64,000 bases of DNA from Glaciecola sp965660815 (GCA_965660815.1 CBFIBG010000004.1:1-64000), one strand, 5' to 3'. Positions 25,296-35,889 are shown, counted from the stretch's first letter. Made by a program: numbers and translations. The notes: generated by a model not told the origin, from the sequence alone.

Positions 25296-26314
25296 GATTT
25301 CTTATTGGCTAGATTTATTGCGTCCGTGATAGCTCGTTGAAAACTGCCTGTATCGGTAACCCCTGTGGCTGCCAAATCTACAGCAGTGCCATGGTCAACC
25401 GAGGTTCTAATGAATGGAAGCCCCAACGTAATATTAACAGAGTTACCAAAGCCTTTGAATTTCAATACTGGTAACCCCTGATCATGGTACATGGCCAATA
25501 CCGCATCAGCGTCTTGTAAGTATTTAGGTTGAAAAATGGTGTCTGCGGGTAATGGGCCAACCAAGTTCATTCCCCTAGCTCTTAACATTTCTAAGGTCGG
25601 AGAAATTATCTGGATTTCTTCTGTTCCCAAATGCCCATCTTCGCCAGCATGTGGATTTAATCCGCAAATGTATATTTTTGGATTGGGAATACCAAATTTT
25701 GATTTTAAATCGGACTGCATGATGCTGATCACTTTCTCAATCCGCTCGGGAGTAATTGCCTTACTTACATAAGCCAAAGGAATATGAGTGGTCGCTAGAC
25801 AAACTCGTAACCCATCGGTTGCCAACATCATAACCACATCGGCTGTATTCGATTGCTGAGCAAAGTATTCCGTATGTCCGCTGAATGATATACCAGCCTT
25901 ATTTATTATGCCTTTGTGAACAGGTCCTGTGACCACCGCATCGAATTTTCCTTGCATATTTGCTTCACACGCAAGGCGAAGCGTATCGACAACATAATGT
26001 CCATTGTCGCTATTTAGCACTCCTGCTTCTACCGGGCATTGTGTTGGGACGTGATAAACCAAAATTTCCCCAGCTTGCTGGACTCTATCTTCATTTTCTG
26101 AGTAATCAATAATGGTAACCTTTTGACCCAACTGTTCGGCTCTTTCTTGCATAAGCTCTTTATCAGCGAATACAACAATTTGTGCTGGCCAAACGCGATC
26201 ACTCAATAATATGACCAAGTCTGGCCCAATACCCGCTGGTTCGCCAGGCGTTACAGCAATTTTGATTGTGACATTAGCACCGCTAGAAGATATTTCCGAT
26301 CCATTGGTATTCAT
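25292..26314 (-). CDS. pdxA: 4-hydroxythreonine-4-phosphate dehydrogenase
   Basis: The 340-residue PdxA acts in the DXP-dependent pyridoxal phosphate pathway; it oxidises 4-phosphohydroxy-threonine and its product feeds PdxJ, which is also in this window. The family blocks are VTPGEPAGIGPDL at 21-33, SGHTEYFA, GLNPHAGEDGHLG and MYHDQGL. The three His that bind the metal lie in these last three blocks. The ATG directly follows the surA stop (TAAATG), and its end overlaps rsmA by four bases, so translation is coupled. Confidence 0.97.
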   Translation of the reverse strand: MNTNGSEISSSGANVTIKIAVTPGEPAGIGPDLVILLSDRVWPAQIVVFADKELMQERAEQLGQKVTIIDYSENEDRVQQAGEILVYHVPTQCPVEAGVLNSDNGHYVVDTLRLACEANMQGKFDAVVTGPVHKGIINKAGISFSGHTEYFAQQSNTADVVMMLATDGLRVCLATTHIPLAYVSKAITPERIEKVISIMQSDLKSKFGIPNPKIYICGLNPHAGEDGHLGTEEIQIISPTLEMLRARGMNLVGPLPADTIFQPKYLQDADAVLAMYHDQGLPVLKFKGFGNSVNITLGLPFIRTSVDHGTAVDLAATGVTDTGSFQRAITDAINLANKKS

Positions 26315-27607
26315 TTATGCATTCTCATCTACAACTTCAATATATGCTTGGTCACGCATCTCTCTTAACCAAGCATCGGTCTCTTCTTGAAACTTTCTAT
26401 TGAAAATAAGCTGATATGCTCTGTCTTTTTTTCGTTTTTCAGTGGCATCATCTATGCGTCTATCAATTAACTGAATCAAATGCCATCCGTGTTGACTGCG
26501 AATGGGCATGCTGTACTCATCTTTTTCAAGTGCCGCCAGAGCATTCTTAAACTCTGGAACATAAATGTTAGGGTCGTTCCAGCCCAACACACCGCCTTTC
26601 AGAGCTGAGCCAGGATCTTCAGAATATTCTTTAGCTAAGTCAGCAAAGTCTGCGGTACCTTCGATTAACTGTGCTCTAAACTCAGTGAGCATTTGCTCTG
26701 CTTTTGCATCGCTTAAGATAATAGAAGGCTGAATTAATATATGTCTAGCGTTGACCTCTTCAACTTCCACTGTTTCGATACCCCGTGTATCCGCAATTTT
26801 TAATATATGGAATCCCGCTCCGCTCCGAATTGGGCCAATAACATCAGCCTTTTTCTTTCCATTAACCGCTTCAGCAAATAGAGTGGGCATAGAGTTTATG
26901 TTCATCCACCCCATATCACCACCTTCAAGCGCTTTTGCGCCAGACGAAGCGGCAATGGCAAGGCGCGCAAAATCCGAACCTTCTGACAATAAATTAAGGA
27001 TTCTTTCAGACCGAGTTCTGGCCTCTGTAATGTCCTCTTCGGTCGCTTGTCCTGGAATCTCAATAAGAATGTGAGATAGTCTATATTCAGCTTGCTGATC
27101 GCCCTGTTGATTGATGATGTCAATCAGTGTGTTAATTTCTTGCTCGGTGATGTAAATACGGCGTCTCACATTAGCCCTTCTTACCTCACCTGTGATCAAT
27201 TCTTTTCTAACTTGCTCTCTGTAATCTTCATAGGCAATGCCTTGTCTAGCAATTTGTTGGCGAAGCTCCACTAGCGTCGTTTGTTGCTGAGCTGCGATAT
27301 TTTGGATTGTCTGGTCTAACTGGGGATCACTAATTTGGATACCCATTCTCTGAGCCATCTGCATTTGTAAATTCTCTAAGATCAAGCGTTCTATAGCCTG
27401 TCGTCTTAATGCAGCATCAGAGGGAAGTGTTTGATTATCTGCTTGTGCTCCAGCTTTTACGTCTGTGACCAGCGCCTCTATTTCACTTTCTAGGATAACG
27501 CCTTGGTCAACAATAACGGCTACTTTGTCAAGTAGTTCTTTTGCTTGAGCCGTAATCACTGATTGCAATAGTAGTAACGACGCAAAGATGGTAAGTAATT
27601 TTTTCAT
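26315..27607 (-). CDS. surA: Periplasmic chaperone / peptidyl-prolyl isomerase SurA
   Basis: The 430-residue protein has a signal peptide at 1-22 (ending AQA), an N-terminal helical chaperone domain (LDKVAVIVDQGVILESEI) and two parvulin domains at about 175-275 and 285-385. The second contains HILIQPS, GGVLGWNDP and GWHLIQLIDRR. It escorts outer-membrane proteins, including LptD, across the periplasm, and the gene lies directly downstream of lptD. Length matches E. coli SurA (428). Confidence 0.96.
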   Translation of the reverse strand: MKKLLTIFASLLLLQSVITAQAKELLDKVAVIVDQGVILESEIEALVTDVKAGAQADNQTLPSDAALRRQAIERLILENLQMQMAQRMGIQISDPQLDQTIQNIAAQQQTTLVELRQQIARQGIAYEDYREQVRKELITGEVRRANVRRRIYITEQEINTLIDIINQQGDQQAEYRLSHILIEIPGQATEEDITEARTRSERILNLLSEGSDFARLAIAASSGAKALEGGDMGWMNINSMPTLFAEAVNGKKKADVIGPIRSGAGFHILKIADTRGIETVEVEEVNARHILIQPSIILSDAKAEQMLTEFRAQLIEGTADFADLAKEYSEDPGSALKGGVLGWNDPNIYVPEFKNALAALEKDEYSMPIRSQHGWHLIQLIDRRIDDATEKRKKDRAYQLIFNRKFQEETDAWLREMRDQAYIEVVDENA

Positions 27608-27626
27608 AAATCTCTAAAATCTAACC

Positions 27627-29996
27627 TTAATTTAATACAAATGGTTGACGGTAACCAAATAGCCCCTGGCTGAGCATATCAATTTTCCTGTTACTTTTAC
27701 CACTGCTTCCCATGCCTTTAAAAATAAATTGAATGGCCACGCCAGAATCAAATTCATTTAGGTCGCGAATGCCAGCATTATTGAAACGAGTAGCTAAGTG
27801 CCTTTTAACGGTGAATCTAAGTGCCCAACAACAGCTTTCATATTCTATACCAAAAAACGTTTCAACACTTCTTGCACGCTCTATATCTCTATAGTATCTG
27901 CCTACCCAATGCCAGTTTTTTGATAACGGCCAACTGGCTGATATCCCAAATTGATCAATACGTTCGTTAGATAACTCGCGAATGTATCTATGGTTTAATT
28001 GGATAAGTTTGTTTTCGCTGAGTCGATACTCGGTGGATAGACTGCTGCGTTCAACCCGATTGGTTTGGTTCTCAAGTTGTATATCTGAGTGTAAAAACCA
28101 ATTTTGGTTCACTTGCCAGTCTAATTCAGCGGCAATAGAAGAGCGGTCGCCCTCTCGCCCGCTATCGATCAATTGAGATTCTTCTATGTAAAATATCTGA
28201 CCAATGCTCGCAACCAACACTTCACTATTGTTTTCATCGATTAATCTTGAGGTTGCTCCCAAGGTAATTTGGTTATTGTCGTTAATCCGGTCTAACCCGG
28301 TAAATTCCTGACCTCTGAACAAATTAGTAAAATTATTTAAAATCGGAGTGGAGTCGTACAAACCAATATTGCTTTGCTCTTCAAAACTAGTGAAAAGGTA
28401 CTGCGCCTTAGGCTCAATGGTCAGGTTATAGTCTGAGCCGAATAGGCTTTGTTGTTTTTCAAAAATTAAAGACCCAAACAGTCTTAATTGGCCAAGTGTC
28501 CTATTTACATTTTCGTCTAGTCCGAGCTCTTGGTCTTTTAAATCTTGATCGTAAACAGTATGTAAAACACTAGCCTGTGCCAGGAGCTCTCCCCATGCTT
28601 TCTGATATGGGATGCTAATAGAGGGCTCTACGTGAAACCGAAACGCATTTGGAAGAAATTCTGCATCATTTTCGAAATAGGCAAGTTCTGAGTTGATGCC
28701 AAAGTTCACTAATTCAGACAAACTAGTTGTATAATTAAGTTTTGCTTCAGGGAGCGCTCTATAGTTGCTTGCAGCTTGACCGATAGTCGTGAAATCGCGC
28801 ACAAATACTGAAAAGTCTAAGGATTCGGATACGTAATTCAATCCGAGTCTTCTGTATAAATGAGTGTCGGCTTGATTGTAGTAATCTGAGCCCAGTTCGA
28901 TAATATAATTATCGTCGCTGATATCACTAATATCAGCATGCAGTGTCCAACCCTTAGACAAGACGCCTTGATGAAGGAATCGATAAAAATATCTTTGTTT
29001 ATCCAAATTATTACGATTGTTGTCAGACGGCAGATATTCTAACTGCAGTTCACCACTCTGAGATTCGAATAAATATCTAAACTCTGACTTAAGTTGCAAG
29101 CCTCTTTTGGTCATTAGTCGAGTTGACACTGTGGCATCCATATTGGGCGCTATATTCCAATAAAAAGGTTGCTCCCACTCAATTCCGGTAAAAGATGAGC
29201 TTTCAAATTTGGGAAATAAAAAACCAGTTTGTCGCTCAGTGGTAATGGGGAATGCAAAATAGGGTAGATAAAAAACAGGAACGTCCGCTAGGTAAAATCG
29301 AGTATTAAAAGCTTGACCGTAAGGTTTATCTTTACCAATGGAAATTTCAGATGCTTGTATTTTCCAATCTTCGCTTCCTTTAGGGCAGGTAGTGAAGGAA
29401 ACGTCTTCTAAAAGCACGCCTCTTTCTTGTGATACCGATAAAATGTCAGCTCCACCTCGACCATTAATGCCCGCTATATTGTATTCAGTGTCCTGCATCT
29501 GAAGAAGCTTAAGTTGAGCATTTACTTCCACCGATTCACTATTAACTTTCAACAATTTGTCTGTATATTCAACATCGCCTTGAGCTTTAATCTCTTGTCC
29601 AGACTCCAATATATTTGCACTGTCAGCTTTAATAATTGAAGTGGCGCTAGATATGGACACGTTGCCTTCAAATACGGCTAACTCATCTTTAACAACAAGT
29701 GCAGATTCTGACTTTACCAGTATATTATTTGTAGCAACTTCAGGCTCAGTAAAATTATGTGCAAAGTTAACGCAATGCACGTTAGTTTCAAGACTTGGGA
29801 CCTCAAGCAATTGACGTATTTCGCCTGTGTCCGAATTGCTTGCTTTGGTTTTATCTGATGTTGCCTCTTGAGTCGCCCCTGTTAGACTGAAAACCGAAAG
29901 GATCGTAAGTACAATAACAGCGGCCATATTGCTGGCATTTATTTTCAAATACGAATAACTTCTTGTATTTATAAATGTTTTCACTGATAGTTGCAT
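27627..29996 (-). CDS. lptD: LPS-assembly outer-membrane protein LptD
   Basis: The 789-residue protein has an N-terminal signal or anchor segment (about 24-42), an LptA-like OstA domain (about 90-220) and a large C-terminal beta-barrel. Cysteines correspond to the four that form the essential inter-domain disulphides in E. coli: one in NVHCVNF, one in TTCPKGSED, and the adjacent pair in YESCCWALRF. With LptE it inserts lipopolysaccharide into the outer leaflet. It is first in the operon with surA, pdxA, rsmA, apaG and apaH, and is divergent from djlA. Confidence 0.96.
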   Translation of the reverse strand: MQLSVKTFINTRSYSYLKINASNMAAVIVLTILSVFSLTGATQEATSDKTKASNSDTGEIRQLLEVPSLETNVHCVNFAHNFTEPEVATNNILVKSESALVVKDELAVFEGNVSISSATSIIKADSANILESGQEIKAQGDVEYTDKLLKVNSESVEVNAQLKLLQMQDTEYNIAGINGRGGADILSVSQERGVLLEDVSFTTCPKGSEDWKIQASEISIGKDKPYGQAFNTRFYLADVPVFYLPYFAFPITTERQTGFLFPKFESSSFTGIEWEQPFYWNIAPNMDATVSTRLMTKRGLQLKSEFRYLFESQSGELQLEYLPSDNNRNNLDKQRYFYRFLHQGVLSKGWTLHADISDISDDNYIIELGSDYYNQADTHLYRRLGLNYVSESLDFSVFVRDFTTIGQAASNYRALPEAKLNYTTSLSELVNFGINSELAYFENDAEFLPNAFRFHVEPSISIPYQKAWGELLAQASVLHTVYDQDLKDQELGLDENVNRTLGQLRLFGSLIFEKQQSLFGSDYNLTIEPKAQYLFTSFEEQSNIGLYDSTPILNNFTNLFRGQEFTGLDRINDNNQITLGATSRLIDENNSEVLVASIGQIFYIEESQLIDSGREGDRSSIAAELDWQVNQNWFLHSDIQLENQTNRVERSSLSTEYRLSENKLIQLNHRYIRELSNERIDQFGISASWPLSKNWHWVGRYYRDIERARSVETFFGIEYESCCWALRFTVKRHLATRFNNAGIRDLNEFDSGVAIQFIFKGMGSSGKSNRKIDMLSQGLFGYRQPFVLN

Positions 29997-30278
29997 TAAC
30001 GAAAAAAACCGCCAGAAATATTAGTTGGTAAAGAAAAATAGCACAAAAACCATTTTTTCTTTGCGCTTTTTAACGTCGAGTATAGGTTCGTGCAATAATT
30101 GGGTGATATGGTAATAGTTAAGGCTTGAAGTTGCCAATAAAATCGCAAAGTTAGGGCCAATTTTAATGCTAAATGCTAATTTTTTTGTCAGAAAATATGA
30201 GAAATTCTTTCAAAAAGAGCATAAGGTGCTTACACTTTTCGCTAAAGCTGATCGTTCAAGGAAAAATTTTAAATTAGT

Positions 30279-31133
30279 ATGTATGGAAAAATAGTTGGCG
30301 CACTTATCGGGCTTGCTGTACTAAAGCTGCCTGGCTTAATACTCGGTCTTTTAATAGGATATCTTTTCGATAAGATATACGCGCAAGAGTTTTCTAATAA
30401 AGGTGGATTTGCAAGATTTTTTAGTTCGCAGACGAGCTTGCAACAACAAGCGATCTTTTTTCACGCTCTTTTTTCATCGTTGGGGCATATCTCCAAAGCC
30501 GACGGCCAAGTCACACAAGAAGAAATAGCGGTTGCCACTGCATTAATGGATAACATGCAGCTTTCCGATGGGGCGAGAAAAGAAGCTCAACAGGCTTTTA
30601 GGGAGGGAAAAGAGAAAGACTTTCCACTAGAGCAAATGCTGTCAGAGTTTAAAGCACATTGCCATTCTCGACGCGATGTGCTGCAAGTCTTTTTGGAAAT
30701 CTTAATCAGTGCGGCATGCGCGGATGGAAAAATCACACAACAAGAGTTGCTGGTATTAGAAAAAATAGCTAAATCTTTAGGTTTTCAACAAAAAGACCTG
30801 CATTTTCTCATTTCAACTTACGAGGCGGAGCAACGTTTTCGCTCATCGTTTCATCAACAAAGTGCCGGTGGTTCAAGAAGTCGACAAAGGCAACAGCAAT
30901 ATCAAAAGTATTCAAGTGCCAACTCACTCCAAGATGCATACAAAATTTTAGGTGCGAATGAGTCAGATGATGACAAAGCTATTAAAAGGGCATATAAAAA
31001 GCAAATGTCGCTGCATCATCCAGATAAGCTTTCAGCGAAAGGACTGCCAGACCAAGCAATAGAGTTAGCAAAAAATAAAACCCAAGACATCCAAGCCGCT
31101 TACGAGTTGGTTAAAGAGAAAAGAGGGATGTAG
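30279..31133 (+). CDS. djlA: Co-chaperone DjlA
   Basis: The 284-residue type III DnaJ protein has a single glycine-rich membrane segment at about 5-29, a TerB-like central domain (FSSLGHISKADGQVT to about 190) and a C-terminal J domain with the HPD motif in LHHPDKLS. The J domain stimulates DnaK, and DjlA has been linked to envelope-stress signalling in E. coli. It is divergent from lptD, as in E. coli. The 282-base gap between them holds both promoters. Confidence 0.94.
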   Translation: MYGKIVGALIGLAVLKLPGLILGLLIGYLFDKIYAQEFSNKGGFARFFSSQTSLQQQAIFFHALFSSLGHISKADGQVTQEEIAVATALMDNMQLSDGARKEAQQAFREGKEKDFPLEQMLSEFKAHCHSRRDVLQVFLEILISAACADGKITQQELLVLEKIAKSLGFQQKDLHFLISTYEAEQRFRSSFHQQSAGGSRSRQRQQQYQKYSSANSLQDAYKILGANESDDDKAIKRAYKKQMSLHHPDKLSAKGLPDQAIELAKNKTQDIQAAYELVKEKRGM

Positions 31134-31157
31134 TACATTAACCTCAAAACCACAATC

Positions 31158-32114
31158 ATGACGCGTAAAAAAATGGCGGTTAAACCCTTAAAACAGCAAC
31201 TCTCTACCATCATCCTTTCTGAAAAAAATCAGGATCTTATAGAGCAATTTATCACCAAGCTCTGGTTAGAGAGAGGGTTGAGTGAAAATACCACCAGTTC
31301 TTATCGAACTGATTTGACTCTTCTGGCTTTGTTTTTACAAAAATATTGCAACGAAAGCGACTTAAGAAATGCTACTCCTACTCATATTCAAGCCTATCTA
31401 GCGGTGCGAGATGAGCAGAGTTACTCGGCGCGCTCAACGGCTAGAACCCTTAGCTCCTGCCGTGCATTTTACTTGAGTCTGATTGAATCTCAGCAAAGAA
31501 AAGACAATCCGCTTGAATTCATATCAAACCCTAAATTGCCTCAATCTTTGCCAAAAACTCTATCAGAGCACCAAGTAGACAAGTTATTAGGTGCCCCGAA
31601 CAATTTTGAACCGGTGCAAATTAGAGACAAAGCCATGCTCGAACTTTTGTACGCAACAGGCATCAGAGTGACTGAATTAGTGAATTTGCAATTACATGAA
31701 ATAGGTCTGCGTCAAGGTGTAATTAGAATAACGGGCAAAGGGGGCAAAGAGCGGTTAGTCCCGATGGGGGAACAAGCGTTAGAGGCTGTAGAGGTCTATT
31801 TGCGAGAGGCTCGCCAAGAATTGCTAAAACAGCCAAGTAATGTCGTATTTCCAAGTACCAGAGGCACGCGAATGACTCGACAGACATTCTGGCATCGGAT
31901 CAAGCATTACGCTGTTGTAGCTGGAATCGAAGCAAAGCTATCGCCTCATACACTTCGACATGCCTTTGCGACACACTTGCTCAATCATGGTGCGGATTTA
32001 CGAGCTGTGCAAATGCTTCTTGGCCATTCAGACTTATCGACCACCCAAATTTATACCCATGTCGCTTCAGAAAGACTTAAGAAAATGGTAGAGACGCATC
32101 ATCCTAGGGGATAA
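31158..32114 (+). CDS. xerD: Site-specific tyrosine recombinase XerD
   Basis: The 318-residue recombinase has an N-terminal core-binding domain (IEQFITKLWLERGLSENT) and a catalytic domain with the RKHRH-Y set: TGIRVTELV (Arg), GKGGKERLVP (Lys), HTLRHAFATHLL, LGHSDLSTTQIYTHV (Tyr nucleophile). With XerC it resolves chromosome dimers at dif. It lies 24 bases after djlA and upstream of dsbC; in E. coli the order xerD-dsbC-recJ is kept. The start may be the internal Met at residue 6. Confidence 0.95.
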   Translation: MTRKKMAVKPLKQQLSTIILSEKNQDLIEQFITKLWLERGLSENTTSSYRTDLTLLALFLQKYCNESDLRNATPTHIQAYLAVRDEQSYSARSTARTLSSCRAFYLSLIESQQRKDNPLEFISNPKLPQSLPKTLSEHQVDKLLGAPNNFEPVQIRDKAMLELLYATGIRVTELVNLQLHEIGLRQGVIRITGKGGKERLVPMGEQALEAVEVYLREARQELLKQPSNVVFPSTRGTRMTRQTFWHRIKHYAVVAGIEAKLSPHTLRHAFATHLLNHGADLRAVQMLLGHSDLSTTQIYTHVASERLKKMVETHHPRG

Positions 32115-32241
32115 TAGAACGTTTAAAAAAAATGAAACCATTTTACGAGTGAAACGGTCTTTAACCTGTATTATGCTCTATATAACATTTACAGAAGTCT
32201 ACTTTTTACTTTATTTTTGAAATTTATCTACGGATGTATTA

Positions 32242-32991
32242 ATGAAATTAAAACCCATTGTTATTTTAGTGATTGTTGCACTAGGCATTATTGGTCTACT
32301 GCTAATCAATTCAAACAACGCTCCAGAAAACGCGCAGCAAGCGAATGAGCAAAAAATAAGAGCCGCTGTTTCAGAAAAACTAAACTTTGAAATTGAAGCG
32401 ATAGCCGACTCTCCAGTGCCTGGATTGCAGCAAATATTTACCGACAGAGGCTTGTTTTACGCGAGTAACGATGGTGATTATTTTTTGCAGGCACGAGTGT
32501 TTAATATAGGGAACCAAAATGTAATCGATGAAACAGAAGTGGCGCTAAGAGATGTTCGCTTAGAAGGTTTAAAAGCGTTTTCAGACTCAGTAATTGAATT
32601 TCCTGCCGCAGATGAAAAATACGTGATTAACGTATTTACCGACGCAACTTGTGGATATTGCAGAAAATTACACAACGAATTGCAGCAATATCACGATTTA
32701 GGAATTACAGTCAGATACTTGGCTTGGCCAAGAGCGGGTATTGACAGTCAAACTTATCAAGACACTGTTTCCATTTGGTGTTCAGAAGATCCTCAACAGG
32801 CGATGACAGATGCTAAAGCGGGTAAGAGAGTTTCTGGCAGTAGCTGTGCAAACGATGTGGCAGAACAATATAAATTTGGACAAAAAGTGGGCGTACAAGG
32901 AACACCTAATATTATTCTGTCGGATGGTTCAGTAATACCTGGATATCAACCTGCAAGGCAGCTTCTGCAAAGAATTCAATCTGCCAGCTAG
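32242..32991 (+). CDS. dsbC: Thiol:disulphide interchange protein DsbC
   Basis: The 249-residue protein has an N-terminal signal or anchor segment (6-22), a dimerisation domain (about 35-95) and a thioredoxin-fold domain with the active site ATCGYCRKL (C137, C140). The cis-proline loop is GTPNIIL. It isomerises wrong disulphides in the periplasm; LptD with its non-consecutive disulphides is a known DsbC client in E. coli. Its stop overlaps the convergent sortase stop by four bases, where a sortase locus replaces the expected recJ. Confidence 0.94.
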   Translation: MKLKPIVILVIVALGIIGLLLINSNNAPENAQQANEQKIRAAVSEKLNFEIEAIADSPVPGLQQIFTDRGLFYASNDGDYFLQARVFNIGNQNVIDETEVALRDVRLEGLKAFSDSVIEFPAADEKYVINVFTDATCGYCRKLHNELQQYHDLGITVRYLAWPRAGIDSQTYQDTVSIWCSEDPQQAMTDAKAGKRVSGSSCANDVAEQYKFGQKVGVQGTPNIILSDGSVIPGYQPARQLLQRIQSAS

Positions 32992-33545
32992 CTTTCTTTA
33001 ATCGCTCTGACGACAAACCTTTGATCAGGAGCAGGAGAGATTGAGTTAAATGGATAGCATGTTATTAATGTCAATGCTGTTTGATTCATGTTCTCTAGGA
33101 TCCCTACGTCCGTTTGATTTACGATCATAATTTCTTCCACTCGATAATTGGTATCGGACATATGGGTGCTCACTCGTATGGTTTGTCCAATCTCGATATT
33201 TTTCAAGTGAGCAAAGTGAGTGTCTCTGTGTCCAAGTATGACGCTGTTACCTTTATCTCCTGGGAAAGTACTGCCAATAAAATGCGCCGGACCAAAAGCC
33301 AGGTTGCGCATATTGGCGTCATGAAGGATAAAGTTCGTTGTGTCACCTATGTGTAATTTAGCAATAGCGTGTGTATCCGCCCAAGGCCAAGGTTTCGAAT
33401 GCTCGTGAGTCTGTATGAACTGAGCAAAACTATATTCTATAAGGTGCTGAGCAAGCCAAGCTTTGATTTGTATATAACTTCCGTTTAGGATAAGTATCAT
33501 TCCAGTAAGCAGAGCGATTATTCTTAAAAAATTTCGATTAAACAT
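32988..33545 (-). CDS. Class GN sortase of the proteobacterial dedicated sortase system
   Basis: The 185-residue sortase has an N-terminal membrane helix (about 9-27) and the catalytic triad in the correct order: H106 in LGHRDTHF, C163 in LITCYPF and R176 in DQRFVVRA. WPWADTHAIAKL is a block typical of class GN enzymes from marine gammaproteobacteria. It cleaves a sorting signal at the C-terminus of its substrate and joins the substrate to an acceptor that is not known in Gram-negatives. Its only visible substrate is encoded immediately upstream, one base away. Confidence 0.93.
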   Translation of the reverse strand: MFNRNFLRIIALLTGMILILNGSYIQIKAWLAQHLIEYSFAQFIQTHEHSKPWPWADTHAIAKLHIGDTTNFILHDANMRNLAFGPAHFIGSTFPGDKGNSVILGHRDTHFAHLKNIEIGQTIRVSTHMSDTNYRVEEIMIVNQTDVGILENMNQTALTLITCYPFNSISPAPDQRFVVRAIKES

Positions 33546-33546
33546 T

Positions 33547-35889
33547 CTAAATTCCCACTCGATCCTTAAAGGTTATTTCTAGATTTTTTGATAGCAATAC
33601 TAGGCAAATAATCAATATCCCTAAAAACAAATACAAAAGGCTATTAGTCGACGTTTGAGGCAATCTAGCTATTTTTGCGTTCATTTCTTTTCGTTTCGTG
33701 CTTTTATTTCGAATGTCACCGATGGAGGTATGATCAACTGCTATTAAGCTTGTGAACTCGCTGACTAAAGAGTACTTTAACGCTAGTTGGGTAATATGCT
33801 CGTTTATATTTTCAGCAAATTTTTTCGTTTCTTGGCCGCGAGATGTCAATGCTCTATACCGTTGGTTAGTTAGCGACCTTATTTTTTGCCTTGCCCAATG
33901 CTTGTCTAAACCTGACGCAGTGTTAATATCGTATATTGGAAGTGCATTAGACCATTTGCGCATGGCTAAGCTACTATCAGTAGTTTCAGATAAAAACTCT
34001 CCATTTATTCTCAGAGTGGACAGTTCATTCAGTAATTCGCTCTTTGCCTTATTTGAATCCAATAAATCATTGGATTGCAGATCAGAAAATTTATTTAGTT
34101 TACGCTTTCTATAACTGATATGAATCAATTCTGAAGCATAAAGGTCGGGAATAATCTCTGGATAAATTTCGAACTCAAAGGCTTTTGCAGCATCTTCAAA
34201 TTCGAGGGTCAAATTGGTCAAAGACGGATGTTTTAGTTTTTCTAAAAGAGCTTTCATTTGAGTTTCAACTTGGGAGACGTCACCGATAAATGTATAGCTA
34301 CCTTTACCAACATAAGCAGATTCGCTCATAAAGTAACTATTTGGTGCGTTGCCAATTCCTACTGTAAAGAATCTAAAACCGCCTAGATTCTTATTAATTA
34401 TTCCCAATAACTCATGCTCATTGCTGACACTACCATCAGTTGCAAACAAAACTTGGTTTAATACGTTTTCTTTTTCTTTGTGTTTAAAAACTCGATTTAG
34501 GGCTTTTTCTATCTCAGTTCCGCCATTTGCTTTAAGACCATATAAATAATTTAACGCTTGTTCTTTATTTGTTGCGTTTGCTGATTTACTTGAATCGAAA
34601 ACACTGTCAGCTTGTGAGTGGAAACTTATAAGGTTGAAGTAGTCATCATTGTTCAAGTCGTTTATTGCAAGAGCAATGGCTTTTTTGGCCTGTATTATTG
34701 ACTCTCCTACCATCGAACCTGACACATCAAGTACAAATAAAATTTGTCTCGGACTGTTTAGCTTTGCAAATTTAGGAGGGACTAAAGTGATTAGACCGTA
34801 GTCATAATGTTCGTCGGTGTAGCTAAGATGAGCAGCTTGAATATTGAGCCCTTGTTGAAGTGACCAATTCAATACAAAGTCTCGATTGACAGGTTGCTTG
34901 GTATCTAATATGACCTCATACACATGTTGGTCGTTAGTCACTCTGACTGGGTGATGCTTGCTTTCAATGTTGGTCACCGGTATACCGCTATTGATGTTGA
35001 TTCTGATATTGGTGTCAGTTTCTAAATACGGTTGTATTAAAAAAGCCGTGTCAGCTAACTGAGTTACTTCCTCTAGTGAATTGGCTGGTGTATAACGAGG
35101 TGTAATGCTCAAAGGCAATCGCAAAGAAAAGTTTGAACCTTCGTGTTTAACCAGTTGTTGATATTCAATGGTGACGTCTATAGATTGATTTGGGGGTATA
35201 TTGGCCACATGGCTGGTGAATATATTGGGTCTAAGTTGGGATACCAAAGAGGCTTGTTGACCTTTCTGTTTCGCTCTGTTGTAAATATCGGCAGCCTTGT
35301 CTTTACGTTTAATTTGACCCGTGATGATTCTGTCCCCGATTTTCATTTTCAACGAATCTACCGCAGCATCTTCAGGTAATGGAAACACATAAATACCTGA
35401 GCGAACTTCACTAAAATGATTCTTAAAAGTTTGCGTCAATTTGGTTCTGGCTATTGGACCTGATACGGTTACTTCCACATCAGTTGTATCAAGATGAGAC
35501 GCTATGAATTGTGGTCTTGAGTCGCCCCTCTTTGCTTGATTTTCATGTCCTACGCCCTTTGAGTATTGCAGCATCTCTTGCTGTGAAGCTTCAAAGTAAA
35601 AACTGCCATTTGTAGTTTGGTAAATGTTAGTGACTATTTGTGAATTCCTTTTTATGCTTCTGTTTTTATTATGTTTTAATTTGTCATTTATTATGTCTCC
35701 TTGAAGCTTTGAGCGCTCGTCGTTAGCATCCATGATCACCATATTTCCTGAGAAATTCTCGCCAATGTGGGCAAATGAACTGTCAGCACTTTGAGGTGTA
35801 TCAGAGTAGTATTCGTTGACTTGGCTCATTACAATACTAACGACTCCAAAGGCTGCTAAAATTAGAATAGCTCGTTGTATTTTACTCAT
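33547..35889 (-). CDS. VIT/VWA-domain substrate of the dedicated sortase
   Basis: The 780-residue protein has an N-terminal membrane or signal segment (about 6-22), a VIT domain (about 130-260) and a VWA domain (about 382-560) whose MIDAS motif DVSGS starts at D388. The C-terminal sorting region is LPQTS at 743-747, a hydrophobic helix and a short charged tail. This matches the known marine sortase target family. The layout resembles inter-alpha-trypsin inhibitor heavy chains, so an adhesive or metal-dependent binding role is plausible. The sortase should cut at LPQTS. The two genes are one base apart and surely co-transcribed. Confidence 0.93.
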   Translation of the reverse strand: MSKIQRAILILAAFGVVSIVMSQVNEYYSDTPQSADSSFAHIGENFSGNMVIMDANDERSKLQGDIINDKLKHNKNRSIKRNSQIVTNIYQTTNGSFYFEASQQEMLQYSKGVGHENQAKRGDSRPQFIASHLDTTDVEVTVSGPIARTKLTQTFKNHFSEVRSGIYVFPLPEDAAVDSLKMKIGDRIITGQIKRKDKAADIYNRAKQKGQQASLVSQLRPNIFTSHVANIPPNQSIDVTIEYQQLVKHEGSNFSLRLPLSITPRYTPANSLEEVTQLADTAFLIQPYLETDTNIRININSGIPVTNIESKHHPVRVTNDQHVYEVILDTKQPVNRDFVLNWSLQQGLNIQAAHLSYTDEHYDYGLITLVPPKFAKLNSPRQILFVLDVSGSMVGESIIQAKKAIALAINDLNNDDYFNLISFHSQADSVFDSSKSANATNKEQALNYLYGLKANGGTEIEKALNRVFKHKEKENVLNQVLFATDGSVSNEHELLGIINKNLGGFRFFTVGIGNAPNSYFMSESAYVGKGSYTFIGDVSQVETQMKALLEKLKHPSLTNLTLEFEDAAKAFEFEIYPEIIPDLYASELIHISYRKRKLNKFSDLQSNDLLDSNKAKSELLNELSTLRINGEFLSETTDSSLAMRKWSNALPIYDINTASGLDKHWARQKIRSLTNQRYRALTSRGQETKKFAENINEHITQLALKYSLVSEFTSLIAVDHTSIGDIRNKSTKRKEMNAKIARLPQTSTNSLLYLFLGILIICLVLLSKNLEITFKDRVGI